5,508 nt of DNA from an uncultured Clostridia bacterium (GTDB lineage: Bacteria; Bacillota; Clostridia; Oscillospirales; Ruminococcaceae), in assembly GCA_947629275.1 (NCBI GenBank), contig CANRDG010000129.1:1-5508 (forward strand). The letters are read 5' to 3'. The position numbers and the translations under genes were made by a program. Under the pieces are notes generated by a model. The model was not told the DNA's origin. It did no database searches and saw only the letters and a list, made by a program, of their open reading frames with translations. Shown here in pieces: positions 1-4,805 of this stretch; the stretch's first letter is position 1; every line of letters starts with the position of its first letter.

Positions 1-60
1 AAGCTTAAATAGCAGACTTGATTTATTTTGCAGAACATTTTACATATTTAAATGGTCTTA

Positions 61-136
61 GCTATCAGAGGCAAGAAGTTAGAAATGGTTTTGCTCATTT
101 TGAGTGAAACCGTTTTTGTGCTATCAGGGGCAAGAA
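61..136. repeat. 17-bp direct repeat pair flanking a terminator hairpin
   Basis: GCTATCAGAGGCAAGAA at 61-77 recurs as GCTATCAGGGGCAAGAA at 120-136, matching at 16 of 17 positions with a 59-base period. The 42 bases between them are almost entirely the plus-strand hairpin at 83-117. Two copies do not make a CRISPR array. This could be a small local duplication or the edges of an inserted hairpin; its function is unknown. Confidence 0.6.
83..117 (+). terminator. intrinsic terminator, plus strand
   Basis: Arms 87-97 and 101-111 form an 11-bp stem around a TTT loop, followed by GTTTTTG. Two of the pairs are G-U in the plus transcript and would be A-C mismatches in the minus transcript, so the hairpin belongs to the plus strand. 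It probably ends a transcript entering from left of the window, whose gene is not visible here. The stem can extend outward through AAAT (83-86) into the T tract. Confidence 0.7.
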
Positions 137-156
137 AAAAGACCCGTGGGGGTCTT
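131..156 (-). terminator. intrinsic terminator, minus strand
   Basis: On the minus strand AAGACCC (156-150) and GGGTCTT (145-139) form a perfect 7-bp stem with a 4-base loop. The stem runs into six T's followed by CTTG. It faces the plus-strand terminator at 83-117, so the two mark a boundary between converging transcripts. The nearest upstream minus-strand genes are the Met and Glu tRNAs, more than 400 bases away. Confidence 0.7.
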
Positions 157-242
157 GGTGTTCGATAAAATTACCGCAGGCAGTTTCTGGGCATGGGAAG
201 AATTATGGCTTTGTTTTCCGGAAGGCTACAGACTTTTAGAAT

Positions 243-266
243 AAGAAAAAAGACCCAAAGGGGCTT
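243..266 (-). terminator. second, imperfect copy of the AAGACCC terminator
   Basis: On the minus strand AAGCCCC (266-260), a TTT loop and GGGTCTT (256-250) form a 7-bp stem with one C-T mismatch. A T-rich tail ending CTT follows. The A-rich flank plus GACCC matches the terminator at 131-156, so the two look like diverged copies about 111 bases apart. No gene lies between them. Confidence 0.5.
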
Positions 267-303
267 CTTTGGCACGTTGAGCGCCGATAGGCAGACAACG
301 TGT

Positions 304-328
304 AAAAATTAGCCGACCCATTGTCGGC
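304..328 (-). terminator. GCCGAC hairpin with T tail
   Basis: Read on the minus strand, GCCGAC (328-323), loop AATGG and GTCGGC (317-312) form a 6-bp GC-rich stem, followed by TAATTTTT. This fits an intrinsic terminator. It is also one member of the GCCGAC hairpin family seen again near 398 and 524. Confidence 0.5.
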
Positions 329-366
329 AAAGAAATTTGTACATTATCAAAGTGATGAAAGTACAG

Positions 367-393
367 AAAAAAACCTGTCATACCGAAGGTATG
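367..393 (-). terminator. possible terminator hairpin, minus strand
   Basis: CATACC (393-388), TTC and GGTATG (384-379) form a perfect 6-bp stem with a 3-base loop on the minus strand. ACAGG and then seven T's (373-367) follow. The five bases between stem and T tract make it weaker than the terminator at 131-156. Confidence 0.35.
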
Positions 394-428
394 CGCCGCC
401 GACCGTTTATGGCGGCGAAGGCTTTTTT
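394..428 (+). terminator. possible terminator hairpin, plus strand
   Basis: CGCCGCC (394-400) pairs with GGCGGCG (411-417) around a 10-base loop, and six T's lie at 423-428. The gap between stem and T tract (AAGGC) is long for a classic terminator. The inner part overlaps the third, degenerate copy of the GCCGACC repeat. Confidence 0.35.
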
Positions 429-431
429 GGG

Positions 432-461
432 TACTTTGACCGCCTTAAGGCGGTCAAAGTA
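432..461. repeat. 30-bp perfect palindrome
   Basis: The left arm TACTTTGACCGCC is followed by TTAA and then the exact reverse complement of the arm, so all 30 bases are self-complementary with no mismatch. It has no T tract in either direction, so it is not an ordinary terminator. A cruciform, a dimeric protein-binding site or an element remnant are all possible. Confidence 0.8.
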
Positions 462-556
462 TGCGACTACTTAACGAAAAAGATGAAAGCTCGGAAAGAA
501 ATTTTCGGTTTTCAAAGAAAATCGCCGACCTTTTGTCGGCGAAGAAAATTTCTTTA

Positions 557-574
557 AGCCGAATTTATTCGGCT
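557..574 (-). terminator. hairpin at the tRNA-Glu 3' end
   Basis: AGCCGAA and TTCGGCT form a perfect 7-bp stem around a 4-base loop, beginning at the last base of the encoded CCA. On the minus strand TTAAAGAAATTTTC follows, a weak T tract. The related GCCGAC hairpin at 524-540 comes next with GATTTTCTTT after it. Together they probably give graded termination or a 3' processing boundary for the tRNA transcript. Confidence 0.45.
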
Positions 575-648
575 GGTGACCCCAGCGGGAATTGAACCCA
601 CGATTACGCCGTGAAAGGGCGTCGTCTTAACCTCTTGACCATGGGGCC
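574..648 (-). tRNA. tRNA-Glu (anticodon UUC)
   Basis: This is a complete 75-base cloverleaf with the CCA end encoded. The acceptor stem GGCCCCA pairs with TGGGGTC. The anticodon stem ACGCC/GGCGT holds loop CTTTCAC with anticodon TTC, and the T arm is GTGGG-TTCAATT-CCCGC. It decodes GAA and GAG. It is the second gene of a two-tRNA unit, five bases after tRNA-Met, and shares that gene's promoter. Confidence 0.96.
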
Positions 649-653
649 GTTTA

Positions 654-730
654 TGGTAGCGAGAGTGAGACTTGAACTCACGACCTATCGGGTATGAACC
701 GATTGCTCTAGCCAACTGAGCTATCTCGCC
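654..730 (-). tRNA. tRNA-Met (anticodon CAU), elongator type
   Basis: This is a complete 77-base tRNA with encoded CCA. The anticodon stem ATCGG/CCGAT holds loop TTCATAC, giving anticodon CAT, and the T arm is GTGAG-TTCAAGT-CTCAC. The first acceptor pair is G-U, and the body resembles the Gram-positive elongator tRNA-Met rather than the initiator. A tRNA-Ile with a modified CAU anticodon cannot be fully excluded by eye but is less likely. It is the first gene after the promoter at 745-773. Confidence 0.9.
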
Positions 731-744
731 ATAGCGACTTATAT

Positions 745-773
745 ATTATACACCGCTTTGCGGCGTTTGTCAA
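745..773 (-). promoter_or_regulatory. consensus sigma-A promoter for the Met-Glu tRNA unit
   Basis: On the minus strand TTGACA (773-768) and TATAAT (750-745) match the consensus exactly with a 17-base spacer, about 15 bases before the mature tRNA-Met 5' end. The spacer contains the inverted repeat CCGC-TTT-GCGG (753-763), which could be chance or a bound site. A promoter this strong suits stable RNA genes. Confidence 0.92.
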
Positions 774-1014
774 GCCTTTTTTCAAAATTTTCGGAAAAAT
801 TGGGGAGGGGCGCGACATGGGGATTTGGAGAGGCAGGAAGAAAATACGCCAGTGATGTGGGCGGAGCGGCTGTACATATATAATAGAGTAATGGTTGAAA
901 TTGTGGCGGTCACGGAGGCGACAGGAAGAATATTCTGCCTGTCGCGCGAAGTGGGTGAAGTGTAAGGCTTGGGGACGGTGGTGCGCTCCTGCGCCGCGCG
1001 TAAGCGCAAATATT
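774..1014. other. G-rich non-coding spacer upstream of tRNA-Met
   Basis: Between the tRNA promoter and the cimA terminator the plus strand is rich in G and purines, with runs such as TGGGGAGGGG. Frames through it lack ribosome-binding sites and overlap the tRNA or its promoter. The structured element is the inverted repeat at 918-945. The decamer GCGTAAGCGC (998-1007) recurs at 5221-5230 in the other G-rich spacer of this window. I could not identify an RNA gene here. Confidence 0.5.
918..945. repeat. 28-bp imperfect palindrome containing the GGAAG-ATATTCT motif
   Basis: GCGACAGG (918-925) and CCTGTCGC (938-945) are exact inverted arms. Between them lies AGAATATTCT, itself palindromic, leaving a single A/G mismatch (926/937). 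The inner 16 bases, GGAAGAATATTCTGCC, resemble elements at 4997-5012 and 5110-5125. No T tract follows on either strand, so it is not a typical terminator. Confidence 0.7.
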
Positions 1015-1050
1015 AAAAACAAGTAGCGTTGGATTTACAACATCTCACTT
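1015..1050 (-). terminator. probable terminator after cimA
   Basis: Starting 19 bases after the cimA stop on the minus strand, AAGT...ACTT (1050-1047 with 1024-1021) encloses GTTG-TAAATC-CAAC, with a small internal loop between the stems. TTG and a five-T run (1019-1015) follow. The stem is AT-rich and interrupted, so this is a moderate candidate, but nothing closer to the stop is better. Confidence 0.4.
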
Positions 1051-1068
1051 CTAGCCTCTAGTAGGGCT

Positions 1069-2652
1069 TTAACTCATATAATTATATACGTCCTTTTTAT
1101 AGAGCATATACTCGATACTATCGACGAGGGCTGTCATGCTGGCGCTGATGATATCTTCCGATGCGCCAACGGTCGTCCAGGTATTCTTGCCGTCGGTGGA
1201 CTGGATAAGCACGCGCGTGACTGCGGCAGTAGATGCATCTGCGTCTATAACTCTTACTTTATAGTCGGCGAGGCTCATACGGCTGACGACGGGATAGAAC
1301 ATTTCGAGCGCTTTTCTTAGCGCTTTATCTATAGCGTTTACAGGACCATGACCTTCGTCGGCGGTTATTTCATATCTATCTCCGACGCGCACTTTTACCA
1401 TTGCGCTTGCAGGAGCGTTTGCGCCGTCGGTCTGAGAGCCTATAATTCTATAATCTGTAACGCTGAAAAATGGTTTGAAACTGCCCATTTCCCTTAGCAC
1501 CATAAGCTCGAAAGAGCCGTCTGCGCCCTCAAACACATAGCCTTTATTTTCAAGTTCTTTGAGCTTATTTATGACCCTTGTGGCGACCACGCTGTCTTTA
1601 TCCAAGCTGATGCCGAAAGCGCGTATTTTCTCCAAAAGAGCGCTTCTGCCGGCGAGCTCTGAAAGGACAAAGCTGCGCCTGTTGCCTATTTTTGCAGGGT
1701 CGCAGTGTTCAAAGCTTTCGCGTACTTTTATAACTCCGTCGGCGTGCATACCGCCTTTATGGGTGAAAGCATTATGACCTACATACGGCATACTGTCGGG
1801 CAGGGTAAGGTTGCACACTTCTGCGATATGGTATGCGGTATCGGTAAGTTTACTGAGGTTTTGCTCGGGGACGAGTTCGTGACCTTTTTTGAGCTGCATA
1901 TCGCCTATAACGGTAGAAAGCTCGGTATTTCCACAGCGTTCGCCTATGCCCACGAACGTACCTTGAATGTGCTCCGCACCTGCCGCGACAGCGGCGATAG
2001 AATTGGCAACGGCAAGACCGCAGTCGTTATGGCAATGGATACCGAGGCGCGCTTTGCCTTGCAGGGTATTCAGGGCATCTTTGACTCCGTTTGTTATCTC
2101 GTCGGGGAACGCGCCGCCGTTGGTATCGCAAAGGACTACAAGTTCTGCGCCCGAGTTTGCGGCGGCTTCTATGGTTTTCAGCGAATAATCGCGGTTGTTT
2201 TTATATCCGTCAAAGAAATGCTCGGCATCGAAAAAGACGTGTTTTTCGTGCGCAACAAAAAATTTCACGGTATCGGTTATCATGCGGAGGTTTTCTTCGA
2301 GGGTGGTCTCGAGAATTTTTTCGACGTGCATATCCCAGCTTTTGCCGAAGATGCTGACGTACTCTACGCCGGTATCTAGTATAGCTTTTAGGGCGTTGTC
2401 GTTTTCGGGCATTGCGCCTTTACGGCAGGTAGAGCCGAACGCGACGAGCTTTGAATTTTTTAGCTCGACGCCGAGCATGGCTGTAAAATACGCCTCATCT
2501 TTGGGGTTAGATGCAGGGTTGCCGCCCTCTATGTAAGACACACCGAAGTCGTCGAGCGTTCTGGTAAGGTCAAGTTTATCATCTACCGAAAAACTTATGC
2601 CCTGCGACTGTGCGCCGTCGCGGAGGGTGGAATCGAGAAGTTCTATTTTCAT
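1069..2652 (-). CDS. cimA: (R)-citramalate synthase
   Basis: This enzyme condenses pyruvate with acetyl-CoA to (R)-citramalate, the entry step of the threonine-independent isoleucine route that continues through the LeuCD and LeuB reactions to 2-oxobutanoate. The 527-aa product has the N-terminal TIM-barrel signature DSTLRDGAQ (7-15), the metal-binding HCHND (206-210), CDTNGG (175-180), GERCGNTELST (237-247) and HKGGMHADG (298-306). A C-terminal LeuA-type allosteric dimer domain spans about 390-525. Length and the segment YIEGGNPASNPKD (40-52) fit the bacterial CimA branch better than 2-isopropylmalate or homocitrate synthase, which remain the alternatives. The ATG at 2652 is chosen because GAGGTG lies six bases upstream; an in-frame GTG at 2661 falls inside that site. 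It follows the cohesin-like gene by five bases. The dimer domain implies feedback control, probably by isoleucine, by analogy. Confidence 0.92.
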   Translation of the reverse strand: MKIELLDSTLRDGAQSQGISFSVDDKLDLTRTLDDFGVSYIEGGNPASNPKDEAYFTAMLGVELKNSKLVAFGSTCRKGAMPENDNALKAILDTGVEYVSIFGKSWDMHVEKILETTLEENLRMITDTVKFFVAHEKHVFFDAEHFFDGYKNNRDYSLKTIEAAANSGAELVVLCDTNGGAFPDEITNGVKDALNTLQGKARLGIHCHNDCGLAVANSIAAVAAGAEHIQGTFVGIGERCGNTELSTVIGDMQLKKGHELVPEQNLSKLTDTAYHIAEVCNLTLPDSMPYVGHNAFTHKGGMHADGVIKVRESFEHCDPAKIGNRRSFVLSELAGRSALLEKIRAFGISLDKDSVVATRVINKLKELENKGYVFEGADGSFELMVLREMGSFKPFFSVTDYRIIGSQTDGANAPASAMVKVRVGDRYEITADEGHGPVNAIDKALRKALEMFYPVVSRMSLADYKVRVIDADASTAAVTRVLIQSTDGKNTWTTVGASEDIISASMTALVDSIEYMLYKKDVYNYMS

Positions 2653-2657
2653 GCGCT

Positions 2658-2667
2658 TCACCTCTTT
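2658..2667 (-). promoter_or_regulatory. cimA ribosome-binding site embedded in the upstream gene's end
   Basis: On the minus strand AAAGAGGTGA is followed by AAGCGC-range spacing to the ATG at 2652, with six bases between GAGGTG and ATG. Its last bases are the TGA stop codon of the cohesin-like gene. Ribosomes finishing that gene therefore sit on the cimA start signal, which argues for translational coupling and against the upstream GTG start. Confidence 0.75.
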
Positions 2668-3434
2668 CTTCTGCGTTTGCCGCCTTTTGAGCCGCCTGTT
2701 GTCATTGCTACACCGACGATAACGACTGCGCCGACTGTTATAAGTATTGCAGTAATTGCGCCTTTATCGTCTTTTGTATCGGTCTTTTCTTTTTCGGGGT
2801 AGCTGCTTTCGGGCTGCACTTGTGTAACGGGGGTTTCTTCTATGATACTTTCTTCTTCGGCTTGCGCTTCGCTGCTTTGCGGCTGCTCGGGCACAGCTTC
2901 GGGAGTTGTGGTAGTTTCTGTAGTTGTGGTGACTTCTTCTGTGGCGGTCTGTGTGGGGGGCGTGGTCGGTTGGGGAGTAGTTGATTGTGTGGCTGCTGCT
3001 TCGCTGACGGTTACAGAGCCTATATATGTAGGAGCGCCGAGAAGGTCACCTGTTTCGGAATAGACGGAGCAGCGTGTTACAACTATTTGAGAAGAACCTT
3101 GAGACACGGCGTGAAAGGTAAGCTCGAAGTTTTGCTGCGGCGAGGGAAATTCAGACCAAGCATTTATGTTGCATATACCGCCGCCGCCGACTGCAAAATT
3201 ACCCGAAACAAATTCTATAACGTCGCTGTCGTAATCGAGCGTTGCTTTAATACTGCCTATGTTCTCATCGGAGGAAAACGACACCTGCACGGTGAAATCT
3301 TCGCCCGGCGAAACAGTGCCGGGAGTGGTTATGGCGGCTGTTTCATCTGCAAATGCCACAGTGGGTACAATTAGGGCTAATGCAAGTACACAGGGCAGCG
3401 CTATCAACCGTTCCAAAGCTTTTGCGACTTTCAT
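2658..3434 (-). CDS. secreted cohesin-like domain protein with C-terminal membrane anchor
   Basis: The 258-aa protein begins with a signal peptide (basic start, hydrophobic 11-28, likely cleavage after AFA at 29). A single cohesin-type beta-sandwich follows at about 31-146, recognised by GEDFTVQVSFSS, the IGSIKATLDYDSDVIEF stretch and the closing YIGSVTVSE. Residues 147-222 are a Thr/Pro/Glu/Gln-rich linker like those of surface proteins. A membrane segment (226-246) and the basic tail GGKRRRKR end it, so the domain should face outward; there is no LPXTG motif. Cohesin modules usually bind dockerins in cellulosome-like assemblies, but isolated ones also occur in unrelated surface proteins, and the partner here is unknown. 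Two cysteines (88, 122) lie in the domain. The ATG has AAAGGA ten bases upstream. The gene runs directly into cimA, an unexpected pairing. The domain call comes from pattern, not a profile search. Confidence 0.75.
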   Translation of the reverse strand: MKVAKALERLIALPCVLALALIVPTVAFADETAAITTPGTVSPGEDFTVQVSFSSDENIGSIKATLDYDSDVIEFVSGNFAVGGGGICNINAWSEFPSPQQNFELTFHAVSQGSSQIVVTRCSVYSETGDLLGAPTYIGSVTVSEAAATQSTTPQPTTPPTQTATEEVTTTTETTTTPEAVPEQPQSSEAQAEEESIIEETPVTQVQPESSYPEKEKTDTKDDKGAITAILITVGAVVIVGVAMTTGGSKGGKRRRKR

Positions 3435-3486
3435 ATTTTACTGTTCCTTTCAGTTGTTTTTAATATTTTTATGTTGGAATGTGGTC

Positions 3487-3515
3487 TTGATACAAATTAA
3501 CAAATTGTACATAGT
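3487..3515 (+). promoter_or_regulatory. possible plus-strand promoter for a small RNA
   Basis: TTGATA (3487-3492, five of six consensus bases) and CATAGT (3510-3515, four of six) are 17 bases apart. They point toward the hairpin and terminator at 3529-3603. The -10 is weak, so this is suggestive only. Confidence 0.3.
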
Positions 3516-3556
3516 CTATTTACGATTTGTACACCAAATTCATTTTGGCTTGTACT

Positions 3557-3586
3557 ATAATAATTAAGTCGAATGGGTGGCTCCAA
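3557..3586 (-). promoter_or_regulatory. possible promoter for the cohesin-like gene and cimA
   Basis: On the minus strand TTGGAG (3586-3581) and TATTAT (3562-3557) are separated by 18 bases. Both hexamers are imperfect and the -35 overlaps the plus-strand terminator stem. If used, transcription would start near 3550, placing the stem-loop at 3529-3555 at the very 5' end of the mRNA and leaving a leader of about 115 bases. No other clear minus-strand promoter was seen in this gap. Confidence 0.3.
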
Positions 3587-3603
3587 CAGGGGCTGCTTTT
3601 TTT
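3577..3603 (+). terminator. intrinsic terminator, plus strand only
   Basis: GTGGCTCC (3577-3584), loop AACA and GGGGCTGC (3589-3596) make eight pairs, three of them G-U, followed by TTTTTTT. On the minus strand the three wobbles become A-C mismatches and there is no T tract after the stem. It therefore cannot be the terminator of the minus-strand gene ending at 3631. Confidence 0.65.
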
Positions 3604-3630
3604 ATGCTTAAAAATAAATATTACTAAATA

Positions 3631-4539
3631 TTACGATGGGTAGTTATTCATAGCTTCGGCAAGGCGTTTGAGAAAATCCTGCGCAATATCGCAGGTCTTT
3701 TGCATATCTTCCTGAGAATCGTTGAGGGTTTTTACGGGGGTACGCATGGAGATATACATATCTTGCGGCATCTGCGCCCAGTTTATCGCTTCTTTAACGA
3801 GCGGAGAATCAAGAGAAAGCCGCGTGCCGCTGACGTACTGAGAATCTATCGTATCGGAAAGCTCTTCAAAAGCTACGTTTTCAAGCGAAAAATCGCTGCT
3901 GTCGTCGGAGAGCACGAGCACGCACCGAGCGCTTGAAAGGGTAGAAAAAAGCTTTGACTGGTTTGCCTGCGCGTAATTATCGCCTGTAGAATCGGGGTCG
4001 AGCGGTGCGAACACGACGCTCACATACACCTTGCCGTCGCCGTTTACGTCGTCGCAGAAGCCTTCAAAGAAATTCTCAAGCTCCTCGCCGCGGTAGGAAA
4101 TGCCGTTGTCGGGCGTGGCGACTATTGTAAGGTCTGGCTCGACCTTTGTGACGAGATCGTATATCATATATCCGCCGAAAAGCACGACCACGGCGGTTAT
4201 TATGGTTACCCATTTATAATGGTACCAGAAGTTCTCGATCTTTTTCCAAAAGCTCATTTTTACGGGCGGCTCGTCCTCGCTGTCCTCGAGCGGCTGCTCC
4301 TCTTCGATACCCTGCTTTTGTTTCATCATCTCTATTTTTTCGCGCCGCAGCTTTTGCTCATACTCGCGCCGCAGACGTTCTTCCTCTTTTTTTGCCTGCT
4401 GCGCATAATATTCGCCGTTATCTTCGGCATCGCGGTAAAGCTGTGCCTGCTGCCGCTCAAAGGCTTCGTCTTCGTCCGGCACGAGGCTTTCTTTATCGGT
4501 ATCGAATGATATCTTGAATTTTTCGTTATCTTTTGACAT
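3631..4539 (-). CDS. single-pass membrane protein of unknown function with N-terminal coiled coil
   Basis: The 302-aa product has no family I recognise. Residues 1-23 are acidic. About 24-80 is a highly charged Glu/Arg/Lys/Gln helix, probably a coiled coil, then an acidic stretch (79-92). An aromatic and basic segment, FWKKIENFWYHYKW (97-110), leads into one membrane helix (about 110-130). With no cleaved signal peptide, the N-terminus is probably cytoplasmic and 133-302 extracellular. The outer part contains DVNGDGKV (164-171), similar to a dockerin or EF-hand calcium loop but single and without an acidic residue at loop position 12. The start is the ATG at 4539, six bases after AAAGGAG; an upstream in-frame ATG at 4587 lacks such a site. 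It precedes the cohesin-like gene by 196 bases and has its own promoter, so it need not share the operon. Confidence 0.8.
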   Translation of the reverse strand: MSKDNEKFKISFDTDKESLVPDEDEAFERQQAQLYRDAEDNGEYYAQQAKKEEERLRREYEQKLRREKIEMMKQKQGIEEEQPLEDSEDEPPVKMSFWKKIENFWYHYKWVTIITAVVVLFGGYMIYDLVTKVEPDLTIVATPDNGISYRGEELENFFEGFCDDVNGDGKVYVSVVFAPLDPDSTGDNYAQANQSKLFSTLSSARCVLVLSDDSSDFSLENVAFEELSDTIDSQYVSGTRLSLDSPLVKEAINWAQMPQDMYISMRTPVKTLNDSQEDMQKTCDIAQDFLKRLAEAMNNYPS

Positions 4540-4545
4540 GGTGAT

Positions 4546-4552
4546 CTCCTTT
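4546..4552 (-). promoter_or_regulatory. ribosome-binding site fixing the 302-aa start
   Basis: AAAGGAG on the minus strand stands six bases before the ATG at 4539. It makes that codon the start instead of the in-frame ATG 48 bases upstream, which would add 16 residues (MIIVFGKTCIPKKEIT). Confidence 0.85.
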
Positions 4553-4599
4553 TTCGGTATACACGTTTTCCCAAAGACAATAATCATAATATATTGTAC

Positions 4600-4627
4600 A
4601 GTATAAATATGAACACAATATTAACAA
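4600..4627 (-). promoter_or_regulatory. probable sigma-A promoter for the 302-aa gene
   Basis: On the minus strand TTGTTA (4627-4622) and TATACT (4605-4600) are 16 bases apart, giving a leader of about 55 bases. It lies back to back with the tRNA-Ser promoter at 4669-4697, about 40 bases away. A GTACAA hexamer immediately follows the -10 and also occurs three times upstream of the cohesin-like gene. Confidence 0.5.
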
Positions 4628-4668
4628 CGGCAAAAAATATATGGTTTATGAAAAAATTCAAAAAATCC

Positions 4669-4697
4669 TTGACAGCGATTTTTAAATATGGTATAAT
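4669..4697 (+). promoter_or_regulatory. perfect consensus promoter for the serine tRNAs
   Basis: TTGACA (4669-4674), a 17-base spacer and TATAAT (4692-4697) match the sigma-A consensus exactly. The first tRNA begins 19 bases after the -10. The spacer is AT-rich, and A tracts upstream (4651-4665) could act as an UP element. Confidence 0.95.
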
Positions 4698-4716
4698 GAA
4701 AAGGCTGAATTGATAC

Positions 4717-4805
4717 GGACAGGTATCGAAGTGGTCGCAACGAGGCAGTCTTGAAAACTGTTTGTCCGAGAGGGCACGTGGGTTCGAATCCCACCCTGTC
4801 CGCCA
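4717..4805 (+). tRNA. tRNA-Ser (anticodon UGA)
   Basis: This is an 89-base tRNA with encoded CCA. The acceptor stem GGACAGG pairs with CCTGTCC, the discriminator is G as expected for serine, and the anticodon loop CTTGAAA carries TGA. A long variable arm, typical of serine tRNAs, precedes the T arm GTGGG-TTCGAAT-CCCAC. It reads UCN codons, mainly UCA and UCG. It is the first gene of a two-serine-tRNA unit. Confidence 0.96.

Larger units (their letters stand above)
312..544. repeat. three copies of a GCCGACC hairpin repeat
   Basis: The pattern GCCGACC, 4-6 bases, TGTCGGC, RAAGAA appears at 312-332 and 524-544. A degenerate copy (TGGCGGCGAAGG at its right side) lies at 398-420. The first and last copies extend their similarity a few bases further through AAATTT-like sequence. 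All three are in the same orientation. With the neighbouring palindrome they make this tract a cluster of hairpins rather than coding sequence. Confidence 0.5.
1..573. other. gene-free region rich in hairpins
   Basis: No reading frame here has a credible start, ribosome-binding site and protein-like composition. The tract contains a 17-bp direct repeat, a plus-strand terminator, several minus-strand terminator-like hairpins, the GCCGACC repeats and the 30-bp palindrome. I saw nothing interpretable in 1-60 or 160-240. The most economical reading is a terminator-dense 3' region downstream of the Met-Glu tRNA unit, converging with a plus-strand transcript from the left. Confidence 0.6.
3522..3603 (+). 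ncRNA. candidate small RNA of about 80 bases
   Basis: The stretch reads as a compact RNA. A stem-loop at 3529-3555 pairs GTACA-CCAAA with TTTGG-CT-TGTAC (ten pairs, a two-base bulge, loop TTCAT). An AT-rich linker follows, then a terminator hairpin (3577-3596) and seven T's. It lies between two minus-strand genes and is oriented opposite to both, so no flanking gene explains the terminator. It matches no RNA family I recognise. The first hairpin is equally stable on the minus strand, where it could instead be a 5' leader structure of the cohesin-like gene. Confidence 0.35.

Noticed and set aside
61..136. CRISPR-like repeat-spacer-repeat
   Set aside because: There are only two 17-base repeats, the spacer is a terminator hairpin, and no cas genes are visible.
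321..557. Plus-strand frame of 78 codons in the hairpin region
   Set aside because: It would start at TTG with no ribosome-binding site. Its residues are dictated by the GCCGACC repeats and the 30-bp palindrome, and it ends inside the hairpin next to tRNA-Glu.
708..1022. Minus-strand frame of 104 codons upstream of tRNA-Met
   Set aside because: It runs through the consensus tRNA promoter and into tRNA-Met, lacks a ribosome-binding site, and its composition simply reflects the complement of a G-rich spacer.
1705..2379. Plus-strand frame of 224 codons opposite cimA
   Set aside because: It is the complementary-strand shadow of a well-conserved enzyme gene, with no independent start signal.
2653..2661. 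GTG at 2661 as the cimA start
   Set aside because: That GTG is part of the Shine-Dalgarno site for the ATG at 2652 and has no well-placed site of its own.
3571..3603. Resemblance to a T-box antiterminator (GGGTGGCTCC) before a terminator
   Set aside because: The rest of the T-box sequence and the specifier stem are absent. It faces away from cimA, on the opposite strand.
4023..4050. Full dockerin domain in the 302-aa protein
   Set aside because: Only one DVNGDG loop exists, there is no second repeat, and the final calcium ligand is missing.
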